Shown piece after piece: positions 1-11,500 of a stretch of DNA of 38,924 bases. This DNA comes from Grammothele lineata (Eukaryota; Basidiomycota; Agaricomycetes; Polyporales; Polyporaceae). The notes under the pieces were generated by a model, which did not search any database, was not told the origin of the DNA, and worked only from the letters and a program-made list of their open reading frames with translations. The stretch lies in the NCBI GenBank assembly GCA_002150815.3, contig NDFF03000112.1:1-38924 (forward strand), given 5' to 3'. Made by a program: the position numbers and the translations under genes. Position 1 is the stretch's first letter; the number at the start of each line of letters is the position of its first letter.

Positions 1-1702
1 CGGCTTGGCGGTCTGCGTGTCGCTCGTGCTGACGTTTCGCATCGTGGCCGCTCTTCTTCACAACGTTCGGACCTGACGTGGAAGCACGGGGACCTGGGGG
101 CGCAGAAGACGACCCTGCGTCGGCGGCGTTCGAGTCGAGGCTGTAGTCGCCCCAAAGCGCATGCCGCCAGCCCGCCACATTGAGGGGCCGTCCGTTAATG
201 GTCGCGTCGAAGAGACGAGTGCGGCAGAACATCCGAATGCTGACGAGATGGTGGATGTATCTCGCTCGCTTCTGTTCGCTGATCGGAATACCATCCAGTC
301 TGTCAACCATCCATGGTGGTGGAAAGAAGTAGGTGGTTGTACGCGTCGGCTGGGGCAGTACTCCAGCTGCTTGGAGTGCATGGACCCATGCAGGGAAGTG
401 CTGCACCGTCATGGAGGAGTAGAATCTGCGAAAGGGATTGTACGTAGGCAGAGATTTCTCGGACGGCCGAGGTGCACGCCGCTCTCCTTTACTCTTCTTC
501 GACGGCGGCGGCTGAGAGGGTGCGAGGCTATGTTTCAGGCTCCCAATGTCCGCTCGAGACTTCGCGATGATGATAGGTTGGGGCCTGCCAAGGGAGGAAC
601 TCCATTCGTTCGGCCATATGGTCTCCTGACGTGCTCTTTTAGTTGCAGGAGTGCCATCGTCGGGCTCAGGAGACTCGCCGAGCTGCGGCAGCCGAGAGGC
701 AAGTAGCTGACGATGAACAGTGGCGAGCATGGCCGCCTGCCATTCACCGGGCGTGTTCAGAGCTCCTGATAGATCGCGCATCGCCAACACGAGCCTAGGA
801 TACGCCGGAATGGTGGAGAAGGGTGGTGCAGTTGGATGAACTACATCCCAAACGGCGATGTCAGGCTTTCGGAGGTGCTGAAACCAGACCGGGACGCCAG
901 CCATATGTAAGCGCTGCACTACGCTTGGATCGTGCGTGTGAGCGCCAACCACATCGAGCACTTCCGTACGATAGTCGTGGTTCGATTGAATTCGCGGGAG
1001 CACTTGAGTTGCATAGATGCGAAGGCCCATCAGCTCCAGACACAGCCGTTGGACATGGCTAGCGAGTGAGATAATGACCGCACGGGAGGCTGGCAGAAGA
1101 CGGAGGCGATCGACGGTATGGCGGAGGCATAGACTGAGGAAATCCCGTTTCTTCCGGGTGTCCGCATCTGGACTCTTGATGGCATCCGCTTCCGCGATAG
1201 CCAACTCGGCGAGAGCGTAGAGCTGATTTGCGAGGGCTACTGGTAGCTGCCCGACGGCCGCGACTCCCCACTGATCTGAAAGACGCCAATCTTTCGGCTC
1301 AAAGGGTCGTCGGAGAATGTCAGACTGAGGCGCAGGCAGGGAGCCCGTTACTGGAATGCAGGCTACGTGAAAGAACCGTCGGTCGAACGACTGAGGCCAC
1401 CGAGAATATTCGTGTTTCCCCCACAGACCATCGTCGTAAGTGGTGATTTCACCATGCGCGATTGCGAATTCCGGAACCCATTGCTGGTTGGGCGATGTGA
1501 ACATAGAGAACGTATCGAAACCCGGGCCAGCCACCAGTCCTTCAAACGGGCCCACGGCTCCCAATCGAGGTTCTGTGAGGTTCAATGAGCATAAGAGAGA
1601 GAGAATAGAAGACAACAACTGACTCCGACCAGTACGATTGGCCACCAGGCGTGGTCCGGACGCGGGGGGTACCATGACGTCATTGGACTGCGGGCGAGCC
1701 AT
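1..1702 (-). CDS. Large hypothetical protein, 3' end outside the window
   Basis: A single uninterrupted minus-strand frame runs from an ATG at 1702-1700 (MARPQSND) to the left edge, at least 567 codons with no stop and no need for introns. Its length, and the many short shadow frames opposite it, make chance unlikely. I do not know its function. Visible parts are an N-terminal region with GPFEGLVAGPGFD, a Trp-rich middle (DIAVWDVVHPTAPPF, PAYPRLVLAMRDL), a low-complexity basic linker (KRAR, PPPSKKSKGERR) that could carry nuclear localisation signals, and a conserved-looking block with PTYNPFRRFYSS, FPAWVHALQAAGVLP, KRARYIHHLVSIR and WRHALWGDYS, followed by a Ser/Pro/Lys-rich tail. From memory, similar proteins recur in agaricomycete genomes without an assigned role. 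There is no catalytic motif, signal peptide or membrane span. It is divergent from the KDZ transposase gene 1.5 kb away, which suggests but does not prove a mobile-element association. Confidence 0.75.
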   Translation of the reverse strand, partial: MARPQSNDVMVPPASGPRLVANRTGRSQLLSSILSLLCSLNLTEPRLGAVGPFEGLVAGPGFDTFSMFTSPNQQWVPEFAIAHGEITTYDDGLWGKHEYSRWPQSFDRRFFHVACIPVTGSLPAPQSDILRRPFEPKDWRLSDQWGVAAVGQLPVALANQLYALAELAIAEADAIKSPDADTRKKRDFLSLCLRHTVDRLRLLPASRAVIISLASHVQRLCLELMGLRIYATQVLPRIQSNHDYRTEVLDVVGAHTHDPSVVQRLHMAGVPVWFQHLRKPDIAVWDVVHPTAPPFSTIPAYPRLVLAMRDLSGALNTPGEWQAAMLATVHRQLLASRLPQLGESPEPDDGTPATKRARQETIWPNEWSSSLGRPQPIIIAKSRADIGSLKHSLAPSQPPPSKKSKGERRAPRPSEKSLPTYNPFRRFYSSMTVQHFPAWVHALQAAGVLPQPTRTTTYFFPPPWMVDRLDGIPISEQKRARYIHHLVSIRMFCRTRLFDATINGRPLNVAGWRHALWGDYSLDSNAADAGSSSAPPGPRASTSGPNVVKKSGHDAKRQHERHADRQA

Positions 1703-3183
1703 GTTCCTGACAGATGCCAGGTTCAAAACCAATCTGATACCGAAGCACAGAGAACACGTACCGCACGCGAACTCCTTTAAAGGGCGTAGTATCAGCTTCA
1801 CTGCGGCCAACTAGGATGAACAACTATTGATAGGGAGTTGGGACATTCCGCTCACGTTGCTGTCGTCCTGAATTTATGTTATTGAGGTTAGAGCGAGTAG
1901 CATTCACAAGACCGGGTAGCTTACCTTTCGAGTCCTCAACACCCAAACTACGAAATCACTCTATGACGAAAGAATGGATCCCTCCAGGAAAGAACAAGCC
2001 TCCATGAATATATGTACGATTCCAGTGATTGACGACCAGCACTCACCGAGAGTGCAACGGAAACTAAGCGCTACTCCACGTAGAAGCGGGGCTCGAGAGA
2101 CAACAGTCGTCCAGCACAGATGCTATCAGGGAAATTAAACGAGCTGGGATAATAATATCGAGAAGGAACGGATGCAACAAGGTGATCGTTGACTCCGGAT
2201 GACGCAGCCGAGGAGGAAGGAAGATGAAGAGGTGGGAAGGAGAAGGGCGACTGAGACTATGTCTCGTCTAAGCTCACAGGTGCCTCAAAGGGTGGGATGT
2301 ATATCCCCTCTCGTCGGCGTGAGTTGTCGTAGTCGCGAGGCCGATGGGTCGTTGGAACTTCAGGCTGGATCTTGAGTGACACTACATGATACTACATCAA
2401 CGGGGGAGATATATCAGTGTAAATATGAACGTACAAAGGCTACAGAACCGCAAAACTACCGGCGAAAGAGCGACGACAGAAGAGCAAGACCAGAGAAGTC
2501 GAGTCGAGAGATCGAGAACGGACGGCACCGGCGGCTACCACTATGACGTGCGAAGTCAAACTTCATTCAACAACCGGCCCAAATCACGTGCCTTTACGCG
2601 CCATCGCATCAGCGTCTTTGCCCTCCTCGCGTCAGTAACACTGCACTGTTAGTAACAGTAGGTCCGCCAGTGCCGCTGGAATTGAAGGTGTCCCTCTTTC
2701 TCGCCCTTCGTCCAATGTTACTCGGACGCCAATGCAACCTGTTCTCTTTCTTCGGCGGCCATGGTACGGCCCTCCTAGGCTCCAGAAACGGTACGTCAGC
2801 GCTCCAACCCCCTTCTCTGTCTCTTACGGTGCACCGGTGATGCCACCGCCGTGCTCGTATTGGGGCTTCCTCCGGTGCGAACAGACCTGGCATAGCTAGC
2901 AGTCTGTTCCCTGGGAATTTACGCGCGCGCTCGGATTTTCAGATGGCAACCTACCTACGGCTCACCGCCTCCTCCGACCGATCTGTTCATCGGACGCGCG
3001 ATCTTCGGCGGCTTCAGCCTCCCGTTCCTTATTGACCTCAGGACCCGGCCGTCCCACTCGCCGCTCCCAATATCCAACACTTCTATTTCCGCCGTTCCCG
3101 CTCCGTTCGATCGGCCTCCGTTTTCCAAACCACCCTGGCAGCCCATCCTCCTACCTGGCAGCCCATCCTTTGGAATACTCGCT
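1703..3183. other. Intergenic region between divergent genes
   Basis: No convincing coding region is visible; the reading frames here are short and lack family features. It should hold the promoters of the minus-strand gene ending at 1 and of the plus-strand KDZ gene. Just before the KDZ start codon a short direct repeat is visible at about 3133-3169, where the phrase CTGGCAGCCCATCC occurs twice. No terminal inverted repeat could be recognised by eye. Confidence 0.6.
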
Positions 3184-6100
3184 ATGACAAAGACGCCGAG
3201 GTCCGCTGGCCGCGGAAATGTTCGCAGAGCCCACAGTAAGACCGTGCAGTCTTCGAAAAACCCCTGGAGCGGCCTCCAGAGCGACCTTCAGGCAACTTCC
3301 ACTTCCACTTCCCTCCACCCACCCGTTCATGCCCCGCCCTCTTCAGCGAAACCCCACGATGGCGTTTCAAAAACCGTCCTCCCAACGCCTGAACCGCCTA
3401 CTGCAAGTTCGTCGTCAGCACCGGAGCCGAGCGTCACTGGCGTGTCGTCGACCTCTGTCAAAACCAAGGCTGACCCAAAGATCAACAATACGATCGTGAG
3501 TTTCCCCTTCTCTTCATCCTTCATAATGCCGCTCAAGATCTCAATTACCAGGCACCTTCTGTACGAATGCGAGAGTTTCTTGTAGGCTGGGCCTCTCGGG
3601 TACAGAACAGCCTGCTAGAACGCGCGGCAGGTCCTGGATACCCTTTTACATGTCCCTCATGCGAGACCCTCCTCGACGAAGGTCGTGGTGATCACGCATT
3701 CCGATGCTCAGACTGCTATGTTCCATCGATTCAATGCGCCCGGTGTGTCGTTACCAGTCATTACCACAACCCCTTCCATCGGATCGAGGACTGGGATCCG
3801 CAGAAGAAGTTTTGGATCAGACGATCGCTTGGTACCCTTACAGAGAACACCAAACTCTCGCTGAACCTTGGCCACGACGGTCAACCATGCCCTATCACCG
3901 TTCGAGAGCCAAGACCAATGACGATCGTCCACGATCACGGGATCCATCCTTACAACGTAGTTTTCTGCCGCTGTGTTGATACGAAGACTCAGCAGCCAAC
4001 GCCTGAACCGTTGCAGCTCATTCGCTTCGGTCTTTGGCCAGGCTCGTGGGTTCGACCTGAGACGGCCTTTTCACTCAGCTGTCTACGGGATCACCAACTT
4101 TTGTCGCTGCAGTCGGCCATCTCAACGGAAGACTACGTAGAGTATCTCAAGCGCACGACGGACAACGTTTGTGCGGACGAGGTGCCGGTATGTTTACCCG
4201 CCTTCTAACACAGCCTTTCTTTAACGACGTCTCCCAGGACCGCTATAGAGAGTTCCTCACTGCAACCCGGGAATTTGCGCTCATACGAGCAACGAAACGC
4301 AACAATGTCCAGCCTGCTGCGTCGCTTCCGGAAGGTAGTCTCGGCGTACTATGCCCCGCTTGCCCTCAACCCAAGTATAATCTACACCCGCGCTGGAAAG
4401 ATCGCCCAGAGGAGGACAAGTGAGCTTCGCTTGTTTCGAGACACCGGTGATCTGCTGCTTATGCTCCATTAGATTCCTCGAAGCGCACTTTCACGCCGTG
4501 GACGGCAACTTCCAACAGTCTCAGAAAATGAAGCCCATGGACCTCAACGACCGACCTCTCACTCAAGGTGCCGGCTTCTGGGTCGAAGAGCAAGAGGCCG
4601 CGACTTTCGTGAGGTCAATGAAGCCACCTACCGAGAAGGAGGTTAGCGGTTCCTTCCTATACGGTTCGTTACGCTTAGTCATCCTTCTAGCCGACTACAT
4701 GCCACAAGTTCGGAGCCCTTGGCTACTCACGCTATGGCGGGCGCGTAACAGGGATACTTGGTCTAACTTGCGCGCGCCACATGTTCGCCATTCAGAATAG
4801 TGTTGTCGACATAGTGGGCGGTGAAGGGTAAGCCTCATATTTCCATGACAGCGACGTGTCCTCAGCGAGATCTGTAGATATCTATACTCCGATTTGGCTC
4901 ATTGCAGCGGCTTGAGACCCTACTACAATCTCCACATGTGGGTTTCCGGTTACGACGTTAATTGCCAGTATCGCATCAACTTCAACGACCGCATCAAATA
5001 CATTAAGGAGGCATTCGGCTTCTTGAAGTGTATGCCAAACTTAGATACTGTTTTCCCGTTCACTTTAGCCGCCGTAGGCAAGTTTCATCTCCCAGCTCAC
5101 CAACTTAAGTGCCGGTACAAGTTCGCATACAACTTCCTTCGTGGTGTCGGCCTCACGGACGGAGAAGCGTGCGAACGCATCTGGGCGGTCCTCAATACGT
5201 TCGCGACGCGTGCAAAGGAGATGACGTGGGGTCACCGGCACGACTTCCTCAACGATGTCTGGAACGATCTCAACGTACGGCGCGTTCACTCCACCCGTAT
5301 GTACGAACCACCTCTCCATCATCGCATGCTAACATTGCCTGCCATAGCTAAAGACCTGGCCGATCGCCTTCTTAACGCGGTCACGCGTTCGCAAGAAGTG
5401 AATAAGCACATGTCCACGTTGGAGGAAAACTTCACCAAGGAAGAGATAGCCGAGATGAAGCGCATCGAGAAACAGTGGCAAGAAGACGTCACCGATCTCA
5501 GTAAGCATCACGATCTCAAGAATATCTACGAAGTCTCTGTGGATCGCGGTAGGTCGACTCTTCGTCTCAGTCAGCATCTCCTTACCCTTTGTCGTAGGGC
5601 TAAGCACAACGGAGCTTCTGAAGGATGTCAAGGACAAGCTAGATATCGGTGAATTTGGCCACGTAAGCGCTGCGATCTTCGATGCCATATACGAGGGTGT
5701 CCGGTTGCAAGCGATTCGGTGCGCTCATAGTTCGCATCTTCTATGTTTTGCTCATTTTTCCTGTAGCGAAGATCTTCTTGATGCCATTCAGGATGATGAT
5801 GGCAGTGACGATGTTCGCGAAGCTCTCCAACGAGCCCGTCAAGACTTCGTTGACAGGGTTCTCAGCTGGCAGGAGAGCTTTAACACCCACCTTCAGCCTC
5901 CTCTGGAAGACGCCGCCCGTGGGGCGATGGCTGCTGACCCCGCGGGGAAACCGGTGCCGCCGACGCCTCCATCCTTGGATGGCAGCGCAGCCGGTATGAA
6001 CCTTCGGCCAATATGCCTTATTCTTTTTTAACGCTTTGGCGCCTACAGGTGCTGCCCCGGCCAACTTCTTCTCCCCCTTGCACGACAACTCTGACCTGCG

Positions 6101-7223
6101 CCCAGACGTCAAGAGCACCAGTGCGCGAGCTGACATCGGTCTACCCCCTTTGCGCGATCCCGATTGCAAATCGGACATCTGGCGCGAAGTGTATGCTGTG
6201 AACATCCCTCTACCGTCCTCCTTTGACTGTCGTGTCCTCGCTCAGTCGGCAGCGAAATCCCTTGTCGACTGGGAGGTCATTATACGCAAAGCGGAGGCCA
6301 GGGATGCGCTCGAAGCTCTCCGTTCACATATCATCATCTCCGAGTCCCTCAAAGTCAAGCAATTCGATCTCTCAGGCAAGGTTGCTCACACACGCATGGG
6401 AAAGAAGATCCGCCGCAAGTATGACCAAATAGTGGCTAATGCTGACGACTACCGCCGAGCCAGGATTAGCCTGCTTCGCCTCGGAGTTTCGCAAGAGGAT
6501 CCCGCCTTCCGGCTTCTTCGTAAGAAAGACGTTGTCCAATTTACGCTGACGAACTCGGCCAATAGCATCGGTCAAAGTCGTAAGTCCGTGTCTTGGATTT
6601 GGGACGACTTCAGCTTCGTCGGGAACGAGACCGATCCTGCATATAAGGCGTATTTCGCCGAAGGCAAGTCCTGCATCTTCTCCGTTCACGCCTGCCCTGA
6701 TGCGCGTGCAACAGTCAAGCGCGTGCATTGGTTCCGATCGAGTGCACTGTGTGCTCGCTGGAATGAGGAAATTCGTCTCTTGATTGAGGAGATGCGACGT
6801 ACAATCCGCTTCTTCGCTCATTTTCGCCGCCATTGGACGACCATCGCGGATGGCTACGAGCTCGAAGGAGAGTCTGGCCCGGCTGCTCATGCGCGCAAGT
6901 AAGTCGTACAACTAGTCTTTTCCTTAGGTGGATGTCTACTGAGGTTATTCTTCATCTCCGTAGGCAAGCATATCGGTACGTTCGAATGCTGCACAAATGC
7001 CAAGAGCATTATAAGAGGACTACTGTTCAAGTCGTACGTACGTGTCTCTTTGAATCCCGACCACCTATTCACGCGTCTTTCGCAGTCAAAAGACGAGTGG
7101 GCGGCGGCATTAGAGGGATCTTGTACGGATATATTGATGGATCCCGTTGCGGAGATACAAGGTCGCCTTAGTGCTATCAACATTGACGATGTGACTGTGA
7201 ATTCGGACGAGGTTGTATCCTAG
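3184..7223 (+). CDS. KDZ-superfamily DDE transposase with CxC2 cysteine cluster
   Basis: Transposase of the Kyakuja-Dileera-Zisupton class, expected to cut and paste a DNA transposon in the nucleus. My 13-exon model is 3184-3495, 3552-4187, 4238-4419, 4473-4641, 4691-4827, 4866-5296, 5348-5548, 5598-5718, 5767-5993, 6049-6663, 6715-6898, 6964-7033 and 7086-7223. All phases agree and give 1,140 residues. After a Ser/Pro-rich leader, exon 2 carries the CxC2-type cluster (CPSCETLL, CSDCY, CARC, then HYHNPFHRIEDWD). Candidate catalytic residues are the Asp in AVDGNFQ, the Asp in GYDVNCQY and the Glu in DGEACERIWA. CARH, HLPAH and RHDFLNDVWNDL also fit the family, as does the C-terminal VKRVHWFRS...EEMRRTIRFF block. 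Intron 6664-6714 uses a GC donor, but the frame is open with or without it. No frameshift or internal stop is seen, so the enzyme may be functional. Element termini were not found. Confidence 0.9.
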
Positions 7224-7806
7224 TACGCGACCTTCCCTAATAATATAGAGCCTTTGATGTGGGCCAAGGAGGCGTATCATTCTACAAGGGATACAGTATT
7301 TGCCTACGAGTACAGGCGAGTAAACATAGCTAGTTACACTGCACCTGTAGCTAAATGGGTTCGTTCTACGCAGCGCGATCCGTCACTCGTGGTCAGTAAC
7401 GCGCGTGTTGTAGTATTCCTAAGGTTACGCCTACGAGACAAAGCTTTGGCTGCCCACCGTACCGCACCGTTCAATTTGCTGGCAGCACCTATTCGTGTGC
7501 ACGGGTAGTCTCGCTCCCGTAGACGTTCCACAGACCCTCCCCAACCGCACGAGGGCTGGAGGAACGTCGGTCACGGGTATGACTCAAGGAGCGCGGATAT
7601 TCATACAGAGCCTGTACTGATGAGCGCGGCTGCGATCATCGCCGCTGTTGTGCTGAGATCCTACAGGGCGGTGCGCTCGGGGCGGGTGATGGTAACACCA
7701 TACTGTCGGCGCGCAAACGGCCGCGTGCGAAGGGCTGAGGAGGAAGAATATCAAAAACCGAGCCTAGAACCCGAACGCACTGCGAGGTAGCATAGGAGGC
7801 TGCACA
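7224..7806. other. Intergenic region, transposase to JmjC gene
   Basis: No supportable gene. A short frame after about 7690 reads as SARKRPRAK and then, after a shift, as an acidic stretch. This could be a leftover or an alternative first exon of the downstream JmjC gene, but it is broken by stops in the sequence as given. Confidence 0.45.
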
Positions 7807-10662
7807 GTGCGCATTCGAACTGCCGAGACGGCAAGGATGAACTCGAGGTCATCGCGGGCGATGCTAGCCCCCCGACAACGAGGCTGGAAGGGGCTTCGGC
7901 GGCCCGATGCCCGCGGAGACCTAGATTCCGGCCAATCGCCTGAGCAAACAGGAGCAAGCACGCTCACGTGTGATTGTTTACAAGAGCGCCGGAGCAGGCG
8001 ATGCCGTAAGTCAGACGGACGCGTCACTGATTCTTGCGGCCGTGCGTTCTCTGTCCCTCTGATTCTGAGGCGTGTAGCCGTTCGACGTCATCGGTCACCC
8101 CTGGTCTGGCGCTCCTACCTCCCTGTCGTTTCCGTGGGCCAACTTCTTGTTTCACGCTCTCTCGTCTATATGAAGCTTTCCGTACAGAGTCATCCGTGTC
8201 GTTCTGGAGCTCGCGCCAATGCGCTCTTCAAGCACCTCCCGACCTGTCTCAGTTGTTTTGACGAGGATCCGACAAATTGCAGGTTCAAAGGTTCGTCCGT
8301 CACTCAGTTGCATTTCGTACGCTTTTGACTTGCGACTCCGCGTGACTGACTCGTGAACGGCTGCAGGGCTACGACAAGTCCAGTTGTCGGGCACCGACCA
8401 GTCTGTCTCGTTCGCGGCGGGCCCTCATCAGAAGCCCGAAGTCCGTCCGGTATTTAGCGCGAAGTTGCAGAAGGATTTCGCTCAAGAGATGTCAGTACGT
8501 CGTTTTGCATTGTCTTGCATTCTCGCGACCGAATTTGCGCCACAGCGACGCATCGCCGGCGCTCTCCTTCCGGACCTCAGAGAAGAGCTACGCCATATCT
8601 CTCGGGAGTCTCTAATATTTCGTGAGAGGGAGACCTCTTACCGTGTGGTATGCGGTACGTTTACATCTTCATAACAACTGTCTTGCGATTATATCTTTCT
8701 TTGGTCGCCCTTAGACGTATGCTTGACGGATTTATTCAACTGCGCGTGGTTCTGTGCGGATTGTGGCCTCGAAGTATGTGGGCAATGTCGATCCGATATT
8801 GTTGACAACGCAGCTGTTGTAAGTGGTATCTCAATTGTTCAGAAGACACTGATGCTACTCCGCAAGTAGCCCAGCCACTGGATTAAGCACGCAAAATGCA
8901 CAACACAACGCCAGCATGATGTTCGAACTTTCCGACCAATGACCAGATTTACCCGTCCCGATCTCGAAGAGGCGATCTCTAAGATGGAGAAAGCGCAGAG
9001 GTTCCGGTGAGTAGCATGTTCACATTTATAGGCTACGGCTAATGTAATCATATCTAGGCCTTTAAAGGAACCTAGGAATCGTCTTCCACAATCGTCGCCT
9101 CCCGATATCACCACAATCTCCGCAGGTCGCTCACTCTCAGACCTCGATTTCTTTTATATGTGGCTATATGGCATTCCCATTCTCATTATTCACGTCGGAG
9201 ACATTCTCTTGCAGGATAAATGGAATCCGGTAGCGTACATGGAGAAATTCGGCCACATGAGGGTGACCCCGATAGATTGCGTTTCAAATGAACCCGCGTC
9301 GTCGTCAATTTCGGCTAGGGTGTTCTTCAAACGCTTTCACAGCGGCTCAACGGATGGTCGGGTTTGGAAATTGAAGGCGAGTGGTAGGTATCACTCTCAA
9401 GCGAACATATCTGACCAGATTTTAGGACTGGCCACCTGACAAGCATTTCAAGGACACGTTCCCCGACCATTATGACGCGTATGTCTACAGCCTTCCTGAG
9501 TACTGTCGAAGCTTGGTCCACTTGAATGGCTGTCACAACCTTGTGGCCCACTATCCGCAAAATGGCGTCTCTCCCGATCTCGGTAAGCGTTCCCGTTTAC
9601 GCACCAAACACACATATATCTCATTAGCAGCCACTCTGGTATGATCAACAGGGCCTAAGGAATACATCGCTGACGGTTACCACACTGAGAACAGCCCTCA
9701 CGGAACGACGAAGCTCCATCTCGATGTTACGGACGCCGTCAACGAGGCGACGTATACAGTCAACAGAGACGAAGTAGCCGCAATCTGGCACATCTTCCCG
9801 GCTGACTGCAACGACAAGATCCGGTCCTATCTCCGTGCCCGCGATGCTCGATTCGATCGTGAACAGCTCGACCCCATCCTCTCTCAGTCAGTGTACCTCT
9901 CGCCCGCGATGCTTCAGGAGCTCGAAGTGCAGTATGGCGTACAACCGTGGGTTGTTCGTCAGTACTGGGGTCAAATAGTCTTCATTCCGGCTGGATGCGC
10001 TCACCAAGTATTTCCATGGCCCTCGTTTACGTTTCCCGTTGCTAATCACATTCAGCAGGTGCTCAACGTCCAGAATACAATCAAAGTAGCTTGTGATTTT
10101 GTGTCCGCCCAACACCTGGAACGAGTGAAAGAAATGATTCCTGAGCAACGTCTCCACCGCATCCGCAGTGATGGTCCCGAAGACGTTCTGCAACTGCGCA
10201 GCCTGCTCTGGTATGGCTGGCAATCTATCTCAGTTGCTGCGAACATTGGGGGGAAGGTACGCCATGACACGCGGTTATTAAGGAGATGCACTTACTCAAC
10301 TCTCTTAGGCTGTGCCTGCTATTGTACAGTCTAGTCCGCCGCTCGAGGGTGCAAGCTCGGCTGGCAAGCGCCGTCGTCATCAGTCGAAGGAGAAGAAGAA
10401 GAGGATCAAGTTGGAGGCCGCGGAACATGCTGCGAAGGAAGCTGAGAGCAAGGCGGCGCGGAAGCAGGCGGCCGCGGAGCGTACTGCGAAGGAAGCTGAG
10501 AGTAAGGCGGCGCGGAAGCAGGCGGCCGCGGAGCGTGCTGCGAAGGATGTTGAGAGCAAGGCGGCACGGAAGCAGGCAGCTGCGGAGCGTGCTGCGAAGT
10601 ATGCTGAGAGCAAGGCGGCGCGGAAGCAGGCAGCCTCCTATCGCCCCAAAGACTCTACGTAG
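7807..10662 (+). CDS. KDM3-like JmjC dioxygenase with zinc cluster and repeat tail
   Basis: Predicted Fe(II)/2-oxoglutarate oxygenase of the JmjC class, closest in layout to KDM3/JMJD1 histone H3K9 demethylases, acting on chromatin. Exon model: 7807-8290, 8367-8494, 8546-8654, 8715-8818, 8870-9006, 9058-9376, 9426-9582, 9652-10007, 10059-10256, 10309-10662; phases agree and give about 781 residues. The first exon is the weak point: the true start may be later, for example at 8170, or in an upstream exon. Exon 1 ends with CLSCF...TNCRFKG. A cysteine cluster follows (CDVC, NCAWFCADCGLEVCGQC, then HWIKHAKC). The JmjC part shows WKLK-DWPP, HLDVTDAVN (iron ligands His and Asp), WHIFPAD, GQIVFIPAGCAHQV (third ligand His) and IKVACDFVS. 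The KLK/DWPP junction needs a GC-AG intron (9377-9425). All three iron ligands are present, so activity is plausible. It lies 0.6 kb behind the KDZ gene on the same strand. Confidence 0.82.
10417..10632 (+). repeat. 4 x 54-bp in-frame tandem repeat in JmjC gene tail
   Basis: Four consecutive 54-bp units encode an 18-residue Ala/Lys/Glu repeat, each ending SKAARKQA, with only a few substitutions between copies. It is strongly helical and basic, suggesting a nucleic-acid- or chromatin-binding coiled tail. The antisense strand stays open across it only because of its composition. Confidence 0.9.
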
Positions 10663-11500
10663 TTGCGGATAAGGACACGGACGTCTAGGCTGTAGCTGTT
10701 CGGGCATAGTAGCTTTAATGACGCACAGTAATCATACTCGAGCATCACACTGGCGCGTCAACAAACCAGCGAGTTGTATCCCGGAACCGATCTCCGAGGG
10801 ACGTTCAGCATAGGGCCGACTGCCGCATCTGTCGCCACGGATGGACCGTGCGTATGAGCGCTTGGGCGCCTACCGGTGCTTGAGGCGGAGGCGCTCGACA
10901 CGTAGTCATGAGAGGCGCCTACGATCACTAGTACTGTTCCTTCCTACCACCACCATGTCCCTTCCCCTCTCCTACCAGCTACCAGCGAGTTGGTGTGCTC
11001 GTCCTGTAGCGTAAAGTCACTCGTCCATGCATGAGCGTCGGTCCTCCGGCGGAACCCATGGCGTGGAGAAGCATCGGTCTATCCGGTGGCCTCCAGCGAG
11101 ATGACTTGCGTTGCAGTGATGTGTTCACCCTCCATTCCTCTTCCTTCTCTACTCTCTTTCCCCCTCCGAGATAGAATGGTATGTTTACATATGCCTGAAT
11201 CCAGAAAGATGATACAGAATATGCGTAGCTGACCGTTTCCCCCCAGTCTCGAAAATTCGCTATTGCGCAACGGTCAAATGCACAGGCCAACAGTCACCTA
11301 CGCCCTGCTGGTCACGCTGGCAGTCAAGAGGGCTTAAGTTAGATAGGACATAGCGTCCCGGTGCCCGCATCGGTGGGGTTTTATTCCGATTGCGATCGTG
11401 AACAAGGTATGTCCGGTGTTGTCGCGCCCGGTCGACCTCCGTCGGACTGACCCTTTCCCCCTCTGGCGGTGGCCGCCATTGCGCCTCACCCAGCAGCTCC
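10663..11500. other. Intergenic region before the CSL relic
   Basis: No gene supported. There is a possible 5' non-coding exon and intron of the CSL relic at about 11395-11491 (donor GTATGT, acceptor CACCCAG). The rest shows only short frames. Confidence 0.45.

Noticed and set aside
2955..3585. Short minus-strand frames over the KDZ first exon
   Set aside because: They overlap the phase-consistent first exon of the transposase on the plus strand and show no family features.
10225..10707. 160-codon minus-strand frame with Arg/Leu repeats
   Set aside because: It is the antisense shadow of the 54-bp tandem repeat in the JmjC gene tail; the sense strand has the splice-consistent protein.
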